Origin: Elymus sibiricus
Taxonomy: Eukaryota; Streptophyta; Magnoliopsida; Poales; Poaceae
Length of the DNA stretch: 64,000 nucleotides
Assembly (NCBI GenBank): GCA_039707655.1
Contig: CM077671.1
Coordinates: 303,676,509-303,740,508 of the forward strand
Direction: 5' to 3'
The notes under the pieces were generated by a model. It was not told the DNA's origin, ran no database searches, and saw only the letters and a list, made by a program, of their open reading frames with translations. This document shows positions 1 to 10,191 of this stretch, piece by piece. Position numbers and translations under genes: made by a program. Position 1 is the stretch's first letter. Each line of letters opens with the position of its first letter.

Positions 1-2873
1 GTCCATAGTCAAGTTCCCATATGTCCACTATGTAACCATAATATGTGTCATTTCCCCTGTTGGTTGCTGCATCAAAGCGGACACCACTGTTTTGGTTGGT
101 GCTCTTTTGATATTGGGCGATCGTGTAAAATGTATTCCCATTTATCTCGTACCCTTTGTAAGTCAATACAGTCGAAGATGGTCCCCTGCCTAACGAGTAC
201 AGCTCATCTGCAATAGTGGTGTTACCCATGAGATTTGTTTGCAACCAACTGCCGAAAGTCCTGATGTGTTCACATGTAATCCAGTCATCACACTGCTCCG
301 GGTGTTTGAAGCGTAGAATATTCTTGTGTTCATTGACATACGGGGTCACCAAGGTAGAATTCTGTAGAACTGTGTAGTGTGCTTGAGACCAAGAATGCCC
401 GTCCCTACATATTATTGAATTCGCTCCTAGCATGCCTTTTCCAGTTAGTCTCCCCTCATACCGCGATTGAGGGAGACCAATCGGCTTAAGGTCAGGAATA
501 AAGTCAACACAAAACCCAATGCTTTCCTTTGTTGGATGGCCCGTGGAGATGCTTCCTTCTGTCCTAGCACGGTTACGAACATATTTCTTTAAGACTCCCA
601 TGAATCTCTCAAAGGGGAACATGTTGTGTAGAAATACAGGGCCCAGAATGCCAATCTCGTCGACTAGATGAACTAGGACGTGCGTCATGATATTGAAGAA
701 GGATGGTGGGAACACCAGCTCGAAACTGACAAGACATTGCACCAAATCACTCTTTAACCTTGGTAGAATTTCTCGATCGATTACCTTCTGAGAGATTGCA
801 TTGAGGAATGCACATAGCTTCACAATGGCTAATCGAACGTTTTCCGATAGAAGCCCCCTCAATGCAACCGGAAGCAGTTGTGTCATAATCACGTGGCAGT
901 CATGAGACTTTAGGTTCTGGAACTTTTTCTCTGCCATATTTATTATTCCCTTTATATTCGACGAGAAGCCAGATGGGACCTTCATACTGAGCAGGCATTC
1001 AAAGAATATTTCCTTCTCTTCTTTGGTAAGAGCGTAGCTGGCAGGACCTTCATACTGCTTTGGATCCATGCCGTCTTTTTCGTGCACACGTTGCTGGTCC
1101 TCCCGTGCCTCCGGTGTATCTTTTGTCTTCCCATACACTCCCAAGAAGCCTAGCAGGTTCACGCAAAGATTCTTCGTCACGTGCATCACGTCGATTGCAG
1201 AGCGGACCTCTAGGTCATTCCAATAGGGTAGGTCCCAAAATATAGATTTCTTCTTCCACATGGGTGCGCGTCCCTCAGCGTCATTCGGAACAGATAGTCC
1301 GCCAGGACCCTTTCCAAAGATTACTTGTAAATCATTGACCATATCAAGTATGTGATCACCAGTACGGAGGGCGGGCTTCTTCCGGTGATCTGCCTCACCT
1401 TTGAAATGCTTTCCTTTCTTTCGACATTGATGGTTGGTCGAAAGAAATCGACGATGCCCCAGGTACACATTCTTCCTGCATTTGTCCAAATATATACTTT
1501 CGGTGTCATCTAAACAGTGCATGCATGCGTGGTATCCCGTGTTTGTCTGTCCTGAAAGGTTACTGAGAGCAGGCCAATCATTGATGGTTACAAACAGCAA
1601 CGCTCGTAGGTCAAATTCCTCTTGTGCATGCTCATCCCACACACGTACACCTTTTCCATTCCACAGTTGTAAAAGTTCATCAACTAATGGCCTTAGGTAC
1701 ACATCAATGTCATTGCCGAGTTGCTTAGGGCCTTGGATGAGCACTGGCATCATAATGAACTTCCGCTTCATGCACAACCAAGGAGGAAGGTTATACATAC
1801 ATAGAGTCACAGGCCATGTGCTATGCTTGCTGCTCTGCTCCCCAAAAGGATTAACGCCATCTGCACTTAAACCAAACCATATGTTCCTTGGGTCACCTGT
1901 AAAGTCCCCCACTTTCTCTCGATCTTTCTCCACTGCGACCCATCACCGGGTGCTCTCAACTTCCCGTCTTTCTTACGGTCTTTGTTGTGCCATCACATCA
2001 ACTTGCATGCTCTTTGTTTCTGAACAAACATTTCAACCGTGGTATTATAGGAGCATACCACATCACCTTGGCAGGAACCCTCTTCCCGATGTGCTGGCCC
2101 TCAACATCACCAGGGTCATCTCATCTGATCTTATACCGCAATGCACAGCATACCGGGCATGCATTCAAATCCTCGTACGCACCGCGGTAGAGGATGCAGT
2201 CATTAGGGCATGCATGTATCTTCTGCACCTCCAATCCTATAGGGCAGACAACCTTCTATGCTTCGTATGTACTGTCAGGCAATTCGTTATCCTTTGGAAG
2301 CTTATTCTTCATTATTTTCAGCACCTTTTCAAATGCCTTGTCAGATACACCATTGTCTGCCTTCCATTGCAGCAATTCCAGGGTGGTACCGAGCTTTGTG
2401 TTGTCATCTTCGCAATTTGGGTACAACCCTTTTTTGTGATCCTCTAACATGCGATCGAACTTCAACTTCTCCCTTTCACTTTGGCATTGTCTCTTTGCAT
2501 CAACAATGACCCGGCGAAGATCATCATCGGGCACATCGTCTGGTTCCTCTTGATCTTCAGCTTCCCCCATTGCAGCATCACCGTATTCAGGGGGCGGATA
2601 GTTGTCATCATCCTCTTCTTCTTCGTTGTCTTCCATCATAACCCCTCTTTCTCCGTGCTTGGTCCAAACATTATAGTGTGGCATGAAACCCTTCTCAAGC
2701 AGGTGGATGTGAAGGGTTTTCGAGTTAGAGTAATCCTTCGTATTCCCACAGATAGTACATGGACAATAAATAAAACCATTCTGCTTGGTTGCGTCAGCCA
2801 CTTCGAGAAAATTATGCGGGCCCTTAATGTACTCAGAGGTGCGTCGGTCACCGTACATCCATTGCCGGTTCAT
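1..2873 (-). pseudogene. Tnp2-like CACTA transposase, decayed, C-terminal end outside window
   Basis: Would encode the transposase that binds and cuts CACTA ends. It starts at 2873 (MNRQWMYGDRR) with the transposase-associated N-terminal domain, which shows CPCTIC and HIHLLEKGF, then an acidic linker (about residues 95-130). The Transposase_21 core follows on the minus strand below about 1890: SADGVNPFGEQSS, then NLPPWLCMKRKFIMM near 1760-1800 and FMGVLKKYVRNRAR near 580-610. From about 1890 to base 1 the frame I read is open. The middle is broken: TAG at 2256-2258, TGA at 2121-2123 and 1993-1995, and single-base losses near 2005 and 1905. Two of the three stops look like CGA to TGA changes. 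The element cannot make its own transposase from this copy. Confidence 0.9.
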
Positions 2874-3073
2874 CTGCGTGCATTATATAATTAAGTGTAT
2901 CAAAAACCATTACAGAACATCATGAATAGAGAAGTGACCAAATTAATAGAAGTTCATCATCACATTAAAACCAAAGTACAGTAGTGACCAAAATAAATAC
3001 ATAAAGTTCATACAGAGTTCTCATTGAACAACATATAGCTCTCTAGAGCATCTAATTAAAACATACATTGAAA
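2874..3073. other. Spacer between the two CACTA ORFs
   Basis: AT-rich stretch separating the coiled-coil ORF from the transposase start. I see no ORF or repeat in it; it may hold the transposase 5' UTR or an intron. Confidence 0.4.
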
Positions 3074-3378
3074 CTATGTAAAACATTTAAATGCAACAAC
3101 AAATGCGATCATAACCGCAACTAAGGTACCAATTGATCCAACGACATAATGATACCAAGCCTCAGTATGAATGGCATATTTTCTAATCTTTCTAATCTTC
3201 AAGCGCATTGCATCCATCTTGATCTTGTGATCTTCGACGACATTGGCAACATGCAACTCCAATTCCATCTTCTCCTCCTCAATTCTTTTCAATTCTTTCT
3301 TCAAGTAATTGTTTTCTTTTTCAACTAAATTTAACCTCTCGACAAGAGGGTCGGTTCGAATTTCCGGTTGACATACCT
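3074..3378 (-). CDS. CACTA accessory ORF: coiled-coil protein with C-terminal membrane helix (exon)
   Basis: Open reading frame on the minus strand between the promoter region and the transposase. A splice-acceptor-like TTTTTATCTAG precedes 3378, and the frame stays open from there to a stop at 3074-3076, so this is probably a last exon rather than a gene with its own start; no ATG begins it. The first two thirds are charged and heptad-like (KKELKRIEEEKMELELHV), suggesting a coiled coil. The last 25 residues are hydrophobic (VVGSIGTLVAVMIAFVVAF) and end FKCFT, as in tail-anchored proteins. Similar ORFs accompany wheat CACTA elements as far as I recall, but I know of no assigned function. It may be a TnpA-position gene or a captured host exon. 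Confidence 0.55.
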
Positions 3379-3899
3379 CCTAGATAAAAACATCTATGTC
3401 ACGTTGGTCGGCATAATTGTCATAAACACTAAATGAAACAAATAGTTGTAAAAGATAATATACCACATCCGAATCATCGAGAGGACGAGGGCCGATGGGG
3501 GCGGATACCAAAACCATGGCACTATATAATAAAAAACAATAATAAAAGTAAGAAAATTGTACAAGTATCTATCTAAATCATACAAGTAAGAATTTTTTTC
3601 TTTTAGAAAGAAGATAAGAACAAGAGGCTCACCACGGTGGTGCCGGCGAAGAGATCGGCGCGGGTGATCGACGGCAGTGAGGATGGGGACAGGACAGAAC
3701 GGACCGCCAAACCTAGACAAATCTTGAGGAAAATGGAGCTAGGAGGTCGAGCTTGGAGAGGAGAAAGCTTAAGTGTGGCTCGGGCATTTCATCGAACACC
3801 TCATGTGCATAGGAGGTGAGAGCTAGAGCAACACACACTTGCACACGCCGGCCGGCCAAAAAACAGAGTGAGCGGGCAGGGGCGGGGGTATATATAGGC
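3379..3899 (-). promoter_or_regulatory. CACTA 5' leader with TATA box and probable introns
   Basis: The minus strand carries TATATATA at 3889-3896 just inside the subterminal repeats, the usual place for a CACTA promoter. Downstream lies a pyrimidine-rich leader (about 3640-3830) and a GTGAGCC that could be a splice donor at about 3630, followed by an AT-rich stretch ending in the acceptor before 3378. No ATG-started frame here resembles a known protein. Confidence 0.5.
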
Positions 3900-4196
3900 T
3901 TATCTTTAGTCCTGGTTCGTGGCCGGAACCGGGACAGAAGACCGACCTTTGGTCCCGGTTCCAGCCACCAACCGGGACTAAAGGTGCTGGGCCAGGAACG
4001 AGGCCCATTGGTCTCGGTTCATGTCTGGAACCGGGACCAAAAGTGTCAGACGAACCGGGACCAATGGCCCCCGAGGCCTGGCCGGCGCCCTGGCCTCACG
4101 AACCGGGACTGGTGCACCCTTTGGTCCTGGTTTGTAAGTGAACCGGGATTAATGCCCTTATCCTGGCCTCAACCAAAGCCCTGTTTTCTACTACTG
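3900..4196. repeat. CACTA subterminal repeats and terminal inverted repeat
   Basis: About eight copies of a GGTCCCGGTT / AACCGGGACyA motif in both orientations, spaced 25-60 bp. Such subterminal motifs are the transposase binding sites of CACTA elements. The outermost bases on the minus strand, CAGTAGTAGAAAAC, are the terminal inverted repeat, with the conserved CACTA changed to CAGTA. Confidence 0.85.
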
Positions 4197-4737
4197 TCCT
4201 CATAACTTCTAACTCATAAAGGATTCCTTCTATTGGTGGACACTCACAATTAATCCTATAATGAGAAAATATATTTCTAGCTTCTTGTATGATAATGTCA
4301 AATTCTTGAATAAGAAAAATAGTAGCTAGACATTTAGTAGAAGCTTCCTCAATATTAGAGAATTCTAGGAATAACCATTGTATGAAAGGATGCATATGAA
4401 CAAATTGTCTTTCCAATTGTGTTATGAGCAAAGATATAGCATCCGCATAACTTGTAGTTCTAGTGACAATGGTACCTCCTATCAATGGCAATGATCCCGC
4501 ACAAGTGAAAAAATCTTGAATAACACTTTTTCCAATAATATTCCCGCTACCTATGCGGAGTTTCTTAGTTTGCATAATAGGTTCACTTTTAGAAGGATCA
4601 TCATCCGCAAGGTTATCAAGTTTTTTCTTAGCAACTTTATCAAAATTTATTTTAGCATTATTAGCACAAGGTGAAGTTGGAATCTCAAGGACTTCCGCAC
4701 TAGAGGCGAAGACACCACTAATCTCAAAATCAGACAT
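4197..4737 (-). CDS. Unknown ORF of gypsy element B, truncated by the CACTA insertion
   Basis: Starts at ATG 4737 (MSDFEISGVFASSAEVLEIP), about 180 bases downstream of the primer-binding site, in the usual gag position, and is open for 180 codons until it runs into the CACTA end; an accidental fusion continues to 4096. I do not recognise a gag, protease or zinc-knuckle motif. Visible features are a basic stretch near residues 35-42 (KVAKKKLDNL), a run of hydrophobic and aromatic residues around 115-130 (HMHPFIQWLFLEFSNIEE) and a predicted helical second half. The frame carries no stop although the element is old, and element H, with the same LTR and leader, has a different ORF here. It could be a divergent capsid-like protein. 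Confidence 0.6.
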
Positions 4738-4914
4738 GATAGCAACTCAAGAAAACTAGCAAGTAAAGCAAACTAGAAGCGAACTAGTAACTAGCAAAGG
4801 TAAATATTTTTGTATTTTTTATTTTTATGAGACAAACTAAAAATAACAGCAAATAAAAATAAGAACAAGTGAATGAAATTTTGTGCGAAGTTACTTGATA
4901 GTTGGTGATGGTAT

Positions 4915-4932
4915 TCCCTGGCAACGGCGCCA
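4915..4932 (-). other. Primer-binding site of element B
   Basis: Minus-strand TGGCGCCGTTGCCAGGGA is complementary, with one mismatch, to the 3' end of plant tRNA-Asp. It lies 11 bases after the LTR end, as in element H. Confidence 0.8.
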
Positions 4933-4943
4933 GAAATCCTTCC

Positions 4944-6538
4944 TTATACTTGTGATCTGCGTTGGGTTTTCCGTGAAGAGGAACGGGTAATCGTAGCACA
5001 AAGTGGGTAAGTATTTCCCTCACTTATGAAACCAAGGTTTATCGAACCAATAGGAATACCAATCCTCAACCGTCTTCAGCGGCTGCACACAAAAGAACAA
5101 ACAACTTGCACCCAACGCCGGCAAGAGGGTTGTCAATCCCCTTGATCTCGTTATTTGCAAGCAAGTGAGTTATGTAGATAATTGTAGATAATAGTAAAGT
5201 GCAAAATAAAATAAAAGGTTATAAATAATAGCAAGGTAATGATAGCGTTTGTGAATTTATAAGTGAATAGACCCGGGGGCCGTAGAGTTCTCTAGTGGAA
5301 TCTCTCATAAGCAAAGCATACGGTGGGTAAACAAATTACTGTTGGGCAATTGATAGAAAAGCGAATAATTATGCGATGTTCATGGCAATGATCATTTGTA
5401 TATAGGCATCACGTCCATAAGCAAACATGCCGACTCCTGCCTGCACCTACTACTATGACTGCACTTCAAGAGCGCTTCTATGCTTGCCTCTCTACGTATT
5501 AAGTTCATGACAAACAGAGTAATGCTTGGAGAACGATGACATGATGTAGATAAAGGAAACTCAACTAATATGAATAAACCCCATCATTTTATCCTTAGTA
5601 GCAACTATACAAAGACGCAACTTGTCCCCTTCTGTCACTGGGATATAGAAACTCGTCAGGTTGAACCTACTATAACGCACCACTCCCACCGAAGAAAGAA
5701 ATATCAATCTTTGGCCAAACTATCTCAATAGACCGGAGAGCATTACGAAGCTATGATGATCATGCAAATAAGAATCATAGTAATCAGGTTTGACTCAAGG
5801 ACTTTTCATGAATAATCTGAAAATACACTCACAATTCATCGGATCCCAACAAACACACCATACAAAGGGATTACATCGTATAGATCAAGGCAAAGATGCG
5901 ATGAACATTGTATTGAAGATCGAGAGAGAGAGATTGCCATCTAGGTACTACCTACGGACCCGTAGGTCTGCGGTGAACTACTTACACATCATGGTGAGGG
6001 CAGCAAGGTTGATGAAGAGGCCCTCCGTGATCGATCTCCCCTCTGGCAGGGTGCCGGAACGGAGGTGTAGATGGCCTCCCGTCGGAACAGAGGCTTGCGG
6101 CGGCGGAAAAAGTGTTTCGGGAGCGCTTGTGATGTTTTTAGGGTAGATGTGAATTTATAGGCCAGAGAATGACGTCGGGGGATGCTCCAGGGGCCACCAC
6201 ATATCTAGCCGTGCCCCCCCTATGGGGCGCGGCTGGATATGTGGTGGGCCCCTGGTGCATCGCCTGGCCCTCCTCCGAAGCTTCTAGGTCTTGTATTGTT
6301 CCCAAAAAAAATCACCAAAAAGTTTCGTGGCAATTGGACCCCGTTTGGTATTGTAACTCTGAAAAGGCAAAAACAAACAGAAAATAGGAACTAGCACTGA
6401 GCTCTGGGTCAATAGGTTAGTGCTCAAAAATACTATAAATTGGTAAATAAATACCCAAAAAGTATCCTAGAATGATAATATATCTGCATGGAACAATAAA
6501 AAATTATAGATATGTTGGAGATGTATCATCGAGCCCGT
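4944..6538 (-). repeat. LTR of element B
   Basis: About 1595 bp. On the minus strand it starts TGATACATCTCC and ends ...CACAAGTATAA, where the expected final TATCA has mutated. Alignable over its length with the LTRs of H at 48122-52058 and 57085-58649. A TATA-like TATAAATTC lies on the minus strand near 6155. Confidence 0.88.
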
Positions 6539-6768
6539 AGTAGAACATTATCCCGCGCACGAAGGGGTGCAGCGGGAACCCCAGGCCTCGGATGAGGTGG
6601 GGGAACAAAGACTACTCGCTCCCCTACTTTGGGAACAGGCACTGGTTGGTCAGCACCAGGTGCGCGGGCGCTGATCTCCTTGGAGAGGTACCCCATAGCA
6701 CGTAGCTCCACGATGGTGCCGTCCATCACGGTGTAACTGCCCCAGTGCCCCTTGAGGGTATTGGCCAT
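6539..6768 (-). pseudogene. Antisense ORF of element J: PF04195-like gypsy-type transposon domain, truncated
   Basis: Minus-strand frame starting MANTLKGHWGSYTVMDG at 6768. After one frameshift near 6610 it reads into RGLGFPLHPFVRGIMFYYGLD, the hallmark of the plant family called putative gypsy type transposon (Pfam PF04195). It is cut at 6538 by insertion of element B. Its direction is opposite to the LTR and polypurine tract of J, so it is an antisense accessory ORF that starts near the 3' LTR and reads inward. Element F shows the same arrangement with a coiled-coil protein. Role unknown; family recognition is from motif memory. Confidence 0.6.
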
Positions 6769-7367
6769 GGCTGGAGGGAGAGTGTGGATTTCACTGGAAG
6801 GTTCGAGATAGGATCCGGGCGCTGGATCTCGATGAAGCAGTAGGCGGAGGGGGGAAATGAGAGCGTGGTTGCTTGCGTTGTTATCTTTACACTCTTATAG
6901 GCTACTAAAAGGCTAAGATCCACTCTTACTGCACCAATAAAAACGCCACTCCCACAAACATACCGTTATGCATTTGGGGGGAAACAAAATCTTGATGATA
7001 CCTTGATAAAACGGGCACGATCTCCATCTCGATGGGATGTGCCAATAAAAAGGATGCCTCAGGCCGCGATTTGAGGAAGACATTAACTACTCGACCTGTC
7101 ATGGGGTGTGCCGCTTCGATAAAGTTGTCAGGTTAAGTAGCACTATTCATACCTACGTGGTCGGCCTTCGAGGCCAAGTTATCCCACCTCTCCGGGTAAA
7201 GAATGAGCTCGGCTCGGTCTTACTTCAAGACGCCGTTTCTTTTAAGAACAGTTTGTGCATTTTAAAATCATAAAGGAGAACTCGTCTGCCAAGCCAAGGA
7301 CTTCGGCTCCGAAGTTATCTTGATCAAGGGAATTGTCCTTGGCATAGAAGACTAGTTTGGGGGCTAC
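6769..7367. other. Untranslated 3' region of element J
   Basis: No credible ORF. Contains the leader of the antisense ORF (6769-6920) and ends in the first of two polypurine tracts (7350-7367). Confidence 0.5.
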
Positions 7368-7421
7368 TGACGTTGTCCTGGACTAGGGGGGCTCGGCACA
7401 GAAGACTAGTTCGGGGGCTAC
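7350..7421 (+). repeat. 54-bp tandem duplication of polypurine tract plus LTR start in J
   Basis: The block gactagtttgggggctac + TGACGTTGTCCTGGACTAGG occurs twice, the second copy starting 54 bases later (7404-7441). The true LTR start is taken as 7422. This could arise from strand transfer at a second polypurine priming event or replication slippage. Confidence 0.75.
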
Positions 7422-7648
7422 TGACGTTGTCCTGGACTAGGGGGGCCTAACCTGGTCGGCCCAAACTCCCCGGATTGGGCCGAGGGGCCCTCCGCCCTCT
7501 CAAGATGGACTCCGGAGATTGCACGATGGGGCGTGAATGGGACTGCATCTATCGAAGACTTGACGTATACTCCAAGACTTCTCCTGCCGCCTCTACGCCC
7601 CAATACCGACCTTGTAACCCTAGATACCCTACCTGGCGAGTATATAAG
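7422..7648 (+). repeat. 3' LTR of element J, left part
   Basis: Starts TGACGTTGTCC and runs to a TATA box (tatataag, 7641-7648), where element G begins. No second copy is in the window, so the LTR assignment rests on the polypurine tract, the TG start and promoter-like features. Confidence 0.65.
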
Positions 7649-7660
7649 TGATACATCCAT
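7649..7660 (+). repeat. First 12 bases of the 5' LTR of G
   Basis: tgatacatccat matches the first 12 bases of the 3' LTR at 60890 with one change and is directly followed by element F. The last five bases, tccat, are duplicated at 41217-41221 as F's target site. Confidence 0.85.
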
Positions 7661-8514
7661 TGTCGGAATCGGGGCTCCGGGGACCCAGAAAGGTTCAAAC
7701 ACTGGGGTGCACTCGCTCTCCTGCCCTACTCTGCCTCACAACCACACGGCAACTCTCCGGCGGCTCGAGCTAAGGAAGACGAACAAGGGGCACACAGATT
7801 ACCCAGGTTCGGGCTACCTCGTGGTGTAAAACCCTACTCTTGCTTGTTTGGTTTGCTTGAGGATGAGGATGAGTACAAGGTGTGTTCTTTCTTGCCCCCG
7901 GGGTTCTCTACCTCTACGGTGGCTGGTTCCTACTCTTATATTGGCCTTGGTCGTCTCCCCCCCAAAAACACATGGCGGGAAGGGTTGCCACAACGGCCAG
8001 TTTTAAGGGGGACAAGACTGTAGCCTATCCTGACAAAAGGTGGTCTTCGTCTGTCAAAGCTCCTCGTCATGACGTGCTTGTGGGCTCAGGGGTGACCTCC
8101 GTCCTGTCGGGCCACCGGTCTTGGTCCTCTTGCACAAGGAGGGAAACCTTTGGGGGTTGCTTTGGGAACCCGCGAGCTGGCGTTCCTCCTCTATCACCAA
8201 AGAGGAAACCCTCTCTGTCTGTGCTAGCTGGTACGACTCTGGGGCCGCCCTGTGCGGGCCGCGTCAGCCACCTGAAAGGGGCAGGGCTGCGTGACCCCAC
8301 CAGGCCGACCTCGACGGATCCGCCCCGCGAAGGCTTCAGGAGGTGGCTCCGCAAGGGGGCCTCAGGAGGTCCTTGATGACGCGGTTGTCATACGCCTCGC
8401 GAGGCGCGGGCTCTCGCGAGGGCTTTCCTCGTGAAGATCGTCAGTGGGCCATCCGACACTTAAGGCCAGCGCCGCGTCCCGGGCTGCAGGCAGACGAGCC
8501 TGGGTACCCCCAGT
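7661..8514 (-). repeat. 3' LTR of F, main part
   Basis: 854 bp, closely matching 40349-41202. Interrupted near its end by element C; the last 15 bases lie at 21407-21421. Confidence 0.92.
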
Positions 8515-10191
8515 TGATGTCTACTACGCAATGTTATTCTTGTAGACTTTGTTGGGCCTCCAAGCGCAGAGTTTTGTAGGACAGTAGCAATTTTCCCTCA
8601 AGTGGATGACCTAAGGTTTATCAATCCGTGGGAGGTGTAGGATGAAGATGGTCTCTCTCAAACAACCCTGCAATCAAATACAAGGAATCTCTTGTGTCCC
8701 CAACACACCCAATACAATGGAAAATTGTATAGGTGCACTAGTTCGGCGAAGAGATGGTGATACAAGTGCAATATGGATGGTAGATATAGGTTTTTGTAAT
8801 CTGAAAATATAAAAACAGCAAGGTAGAAAGTGACAAAAGCGAGCACAAACGGTATTGCAATGCTTGAAAACAAGGCCTAGGGTCCGTACTTTCGCTAGTG
8901 CAATCTCTCAACAATGCTAATATAATTGGATCACATAACTATTCCTCAACGTGCAACGAAGAATCACTCCAAAGTTCTTATCTAGCGGAGAACATAAGAA
9001 GAAATTGTTTGTAGGGTATGAAACCACCTTAAAGTTATCCTTTCCGATCGATATATCCAAGAGTTCGTACTAAGATAACACCAAGCTATCCTTTCCGATC
9101 AATCTATCTAAGAGTTCGTACTAGAATAACACCATATGATACGCATCAACCAACTCTAATGTCACCTAGATACTCCAATGTCACCACAAGTATCCATGAG
9201 TTAATTAGACGATACGCATCAAACAATTTCAGATTCATAATACTCAATCCAACACAAAGAACCTCAAAGAGTACCCCAATATTTCTATCGGAGAAAGTAG
9301 GACAAGAACGTGTATCAACCCCTATGCATAGATTACCCCAATGTCACCGCGGGAATCCGCAAGTTGAGTAGCAAAATATATATCAAGTGAATCAATAGAA
9401 CACCCCATTGTCACCACGGGTATCCACATGCAAGACATATATCAAGTGTTCTCAAATCCAATATTCAATCCAACATAACGATATCTCAAAGGGAAAGATT
9501 CAATTCATCACAACATGATAGCAAGGGAATAACATCATGTGATCCGACTATATTAACAAAACCCGTGATACATCAAGATCGTGACATCTCAAGAACATGA
9601 GAGAGAGATTGAACACATAGCTACTGGTACATACCCTCAGCCCCGAGGGTGGACTACTCCCTCCTCGTCATGGCGTCCGCCGGGATGATGAAGATGGCCA
9701 CTGGAGATGGATTCCCCTCTCCGACAGGGTACTGGAACGCCTCCAGATTCCTTGTTCGTCAATACAGAGAGTTGCGGCGGCGGAGCAGAGAGTCTAGGGT
9801 TATTTCTGATGGTTTCTATATTTATAGGATTTTTGAGTGTCGGTTTCAAGCGAAGATGGGCCACGAGGTGGGCACGATACACCAGGGCGCGCTGGGGGGG
9901 GCTGGCGCGCCCTGGTGGGTTGTGCCCACCTCGTGGCTCGACTGGCCCTCTCACGAAGCGTCTAATGCCTCTTTTGTTCCAAAAAAACCGTCAAAAAGTT
10001 TCGGGCAATTCTGAGAACTTTCATTTTCTGCACAAAAACAACACCACGGCAATTCTGCTGAAAACAACGTCAGTCCGGGTTAGTTCTAAATAAATCATAT
10101 AAAGTGCATCAAAACCATATAAAAGTATTGTAAACATAGGAAATCATGGCATGAATACTTCATAAATTATTGATACGTTGGAGACATATCA
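8515..10191 (-). repeat. 3' LTR of element C
   Basis: 1677 bp; minus-strand start TGATATGTCTCC, end ...GTAGTAGACATCA. Strongly similar to 14312-14987 plus 20398-21401 and to solo LTR M at 33137-34752. Confidence 0.93.

Larger units (their letters stand above)
1..4196 (-). mobile_element. CACTA DNA transposon, 5' end on the right, truncated by the window edge
   Basis: Cut-and-paste DNA transposon read on the minus strand. Its right terminus on the minus strand reads CAGTAGTAGAAAAC, one base off the usual CACTA start, and is followed inward by direct and inverted copies of a CCGGGACyA subterminal motif, a TATA box, a small coiled-coil ORF and a Tnp2-type transposase. The sequence beyond 4196 is the interrupted ORF of gypsy element B, so the insertion point is well defined. 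The other terminus and the second 3-bp target duplication lie outside the window. Family resembles Caspar/Jorge-type Triticeae CACTA elements, which is a tentative assignment. Confidence 0.93.
4197..6538 (-). mobile_element. Gypsy element B (same LTR family as H), minus strand, right part only
   Basis: LTR retrotransposon with its upstream LTR at 4944-6538, primer-binding site at 4915-4932 and a first ORF that is cut at 4196 by the CACTA transposon. The remainder must lie left of the window. It sits in the antisense ORF of element J; tcgag at 6539-6543 would be one copy of its target duplication. LTR and leader match element H at 48122-58649, so both belong to one Athila-lineage family (WHAM/Sabrina-like, tentative). 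Confidence 0.88.
6539..7648 (+). mobile_element. Gypsy element J, 3' end only
   Basis: Oldest layer visible. A plus-strand polypurine tract (gactagtttgggggctac) precedes an LTR starting TGACGTTGTCCTGGACTAGG, so the element reads left to right and this is its 3' end. The LTR is cut at 7648 by G; its remainder should follow G beyond the window. Between 6770 and 7347 I see only untranslated sequence. An antisense ORF lies at 6539-6768. The layout suggests a Tat-lineage gypsy element. Confidence 0.72.

Noticed and set aside
1434..2447. 337-codon plus-strand frame
   Set aside because: It is the reverse shadow of the Tnp2 transposase, whose motifs are on the minus strand.
4096..4196. C-terminal extension of the ORF of B into the CACTA end
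   Set aside because: Accidental fusion across the insertion junction; the native protein continues beyond the CACTA element.
8658..8873. 70-codon frames in the C/M LTR family (also 14455-14670 and 34392-34655)
   Set aside because: Recur because the LTR recurs; they lie at the LTR end and carry no domain.
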